A stretch of 5,770 bases of DNA, from contig JAHOYW010000299.1 of the NCBI GenBank assembly GCA_019038735.1, positions 1-5,770 of the forward strand, read 5' to 3'. Under the pieces are notes generated by a model. It searched no databases, had not been told where the DNA came from, and worked only from the letters and a program-made list of their open reading frames with translations. Positions 5,564 through 5,770 of the stretch are shown piece after piece. A program made the translations under genes and the position numbers. This DNA is from Victivallales bacterium (GTDB lineage Bacteria; Verrucomicrobiota; Lentisphaeria; Victivallales; Victivallaceae). How positions within the stretch are numbered: position 1 is the first letter of the stretch; each line of letters begins with the position of its first letter.

Positions 5564-5770
5564 TGAAAACATATCACATCAAGAAAGGCGACAAAGTTAT
5601 TGTCAACTCAGGAAAATGGAAAGGTGAAGAAGCGACTGTTTCAGTTGTTCTCGCTCCCAAAGACCGGGTTGTTTTGGAATTAGCCAACGTGACCGCTAAA
5701 AAGCGCGAACGTTTTGGTAAAAAAACTGTCAAAAAGTCTCGAGCTAATCCCAATGGCGGATTAATTGAAC
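5563..5770 (+). CDS. rplX: 50S ribosomal protein L24, N-terminal part
   Basis: L24 initiates 50S assembly and sits by the tunnel exit. The gene starts at ATG 5563, sharing one base with the rplN stop (TAATG), and has AGAGGTG at 5551-5557 as ribosome binding site; stop-start overlap implies translational coupling. The 69 complete codons in the window are open and run off the end. The KOW motif is visible at the start (KKGDKVIVNSGKWKGEEATV, 7-26), followed by RVVLELANV (35-43) and NPNGGLIE at the end, where the conserved PGGI-like turn falls. The usual length is about 100-110 aa, so roughly a third is missing because the window stops, not because the gene is broken. Confidence 0.95.
   Translation, partial: MKTYHIKKGDKVIVNSGKWKGEEATVSVVLAPKDRVVLELANVTAKKRERFGKKTVKKSRANPNGGLIE

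Noticed and set aside
1..5770. CRISPR array, tRNA, rRNA or insertion sequence
   Set aside because: No regularly spaced repeats, no cloverleaf or rRNA segments and no transposase-like frame were seen.

Overview
The window carries a block of bacterial ribosomal-protein genes (rplV, rpsC, rplP, rpmC, rpsQ, rplN and the start of rplX, in the classical S10-to-spc order). It is preceded by genes that do not belong to the classical cluster. Shine-Dalgarno sites, GTG/ATG starts and bacterial-type L22, S3, L16, L29, S17, L14 and L24 make it a bacterium. A signal-sequence, coiled-coil envelope-type protein fits a Gram-negative lineage. A PVC-group (Lentisphaerae/Verrucomicrobia-like) origin is a guess from general resemblance only.

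Region 1 (1-249) has no convincing gene. It is AT-rich and holds a perfect 8-bp inverted repeat with a 30-nt gap about 60 bases before the first gene. Region 2 (250-2010) is a tight two-gene unit on the + strand, visibly more AT-rich than the genes downstream. The first gene encodes a 266-aa protein with an N-terminal cysteine cluster and a methyltransferase-like Rossmann core. The second, 12 bp later, encodes a DUF1848-family protein with a C-terminal CX3CX2C radical-SAM-like cysteine motif. It looks like a transferred cassette. Region 3 (2011-2384) is intergenic: nested hairpins, an intrinsic terminator at 2206-2229, a duplicated T-tract, a consensus TATAAT, and a possible 13-codon leader ORF.

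Region 4 (2385-3251) encodes a membrane-anchored or secreted coiled-coil protein with a C-terminal beta-rich domain. It lies 11 bp from rplV, where rpsS (S19) would normally be. Region 5 (3263-5770) is the ribosomal block, tightly packed. rplP starts about 53 bases inside rpsC, rplN and rplX overlap by one base, and rplX runs off the end.

The TATAAT region after the terminator probably starts a transcript through the coiled-coil gene into the ribosomal genes. The main points of interest are the broken S10 cluster, the envelope-type gene leading it, the two-gene cysteine-rich cassette, the long rpsC/rplP overlap and the structured spacer. Nothing here proves a new system; the cassette at 250-2010 is the best candidate for one.
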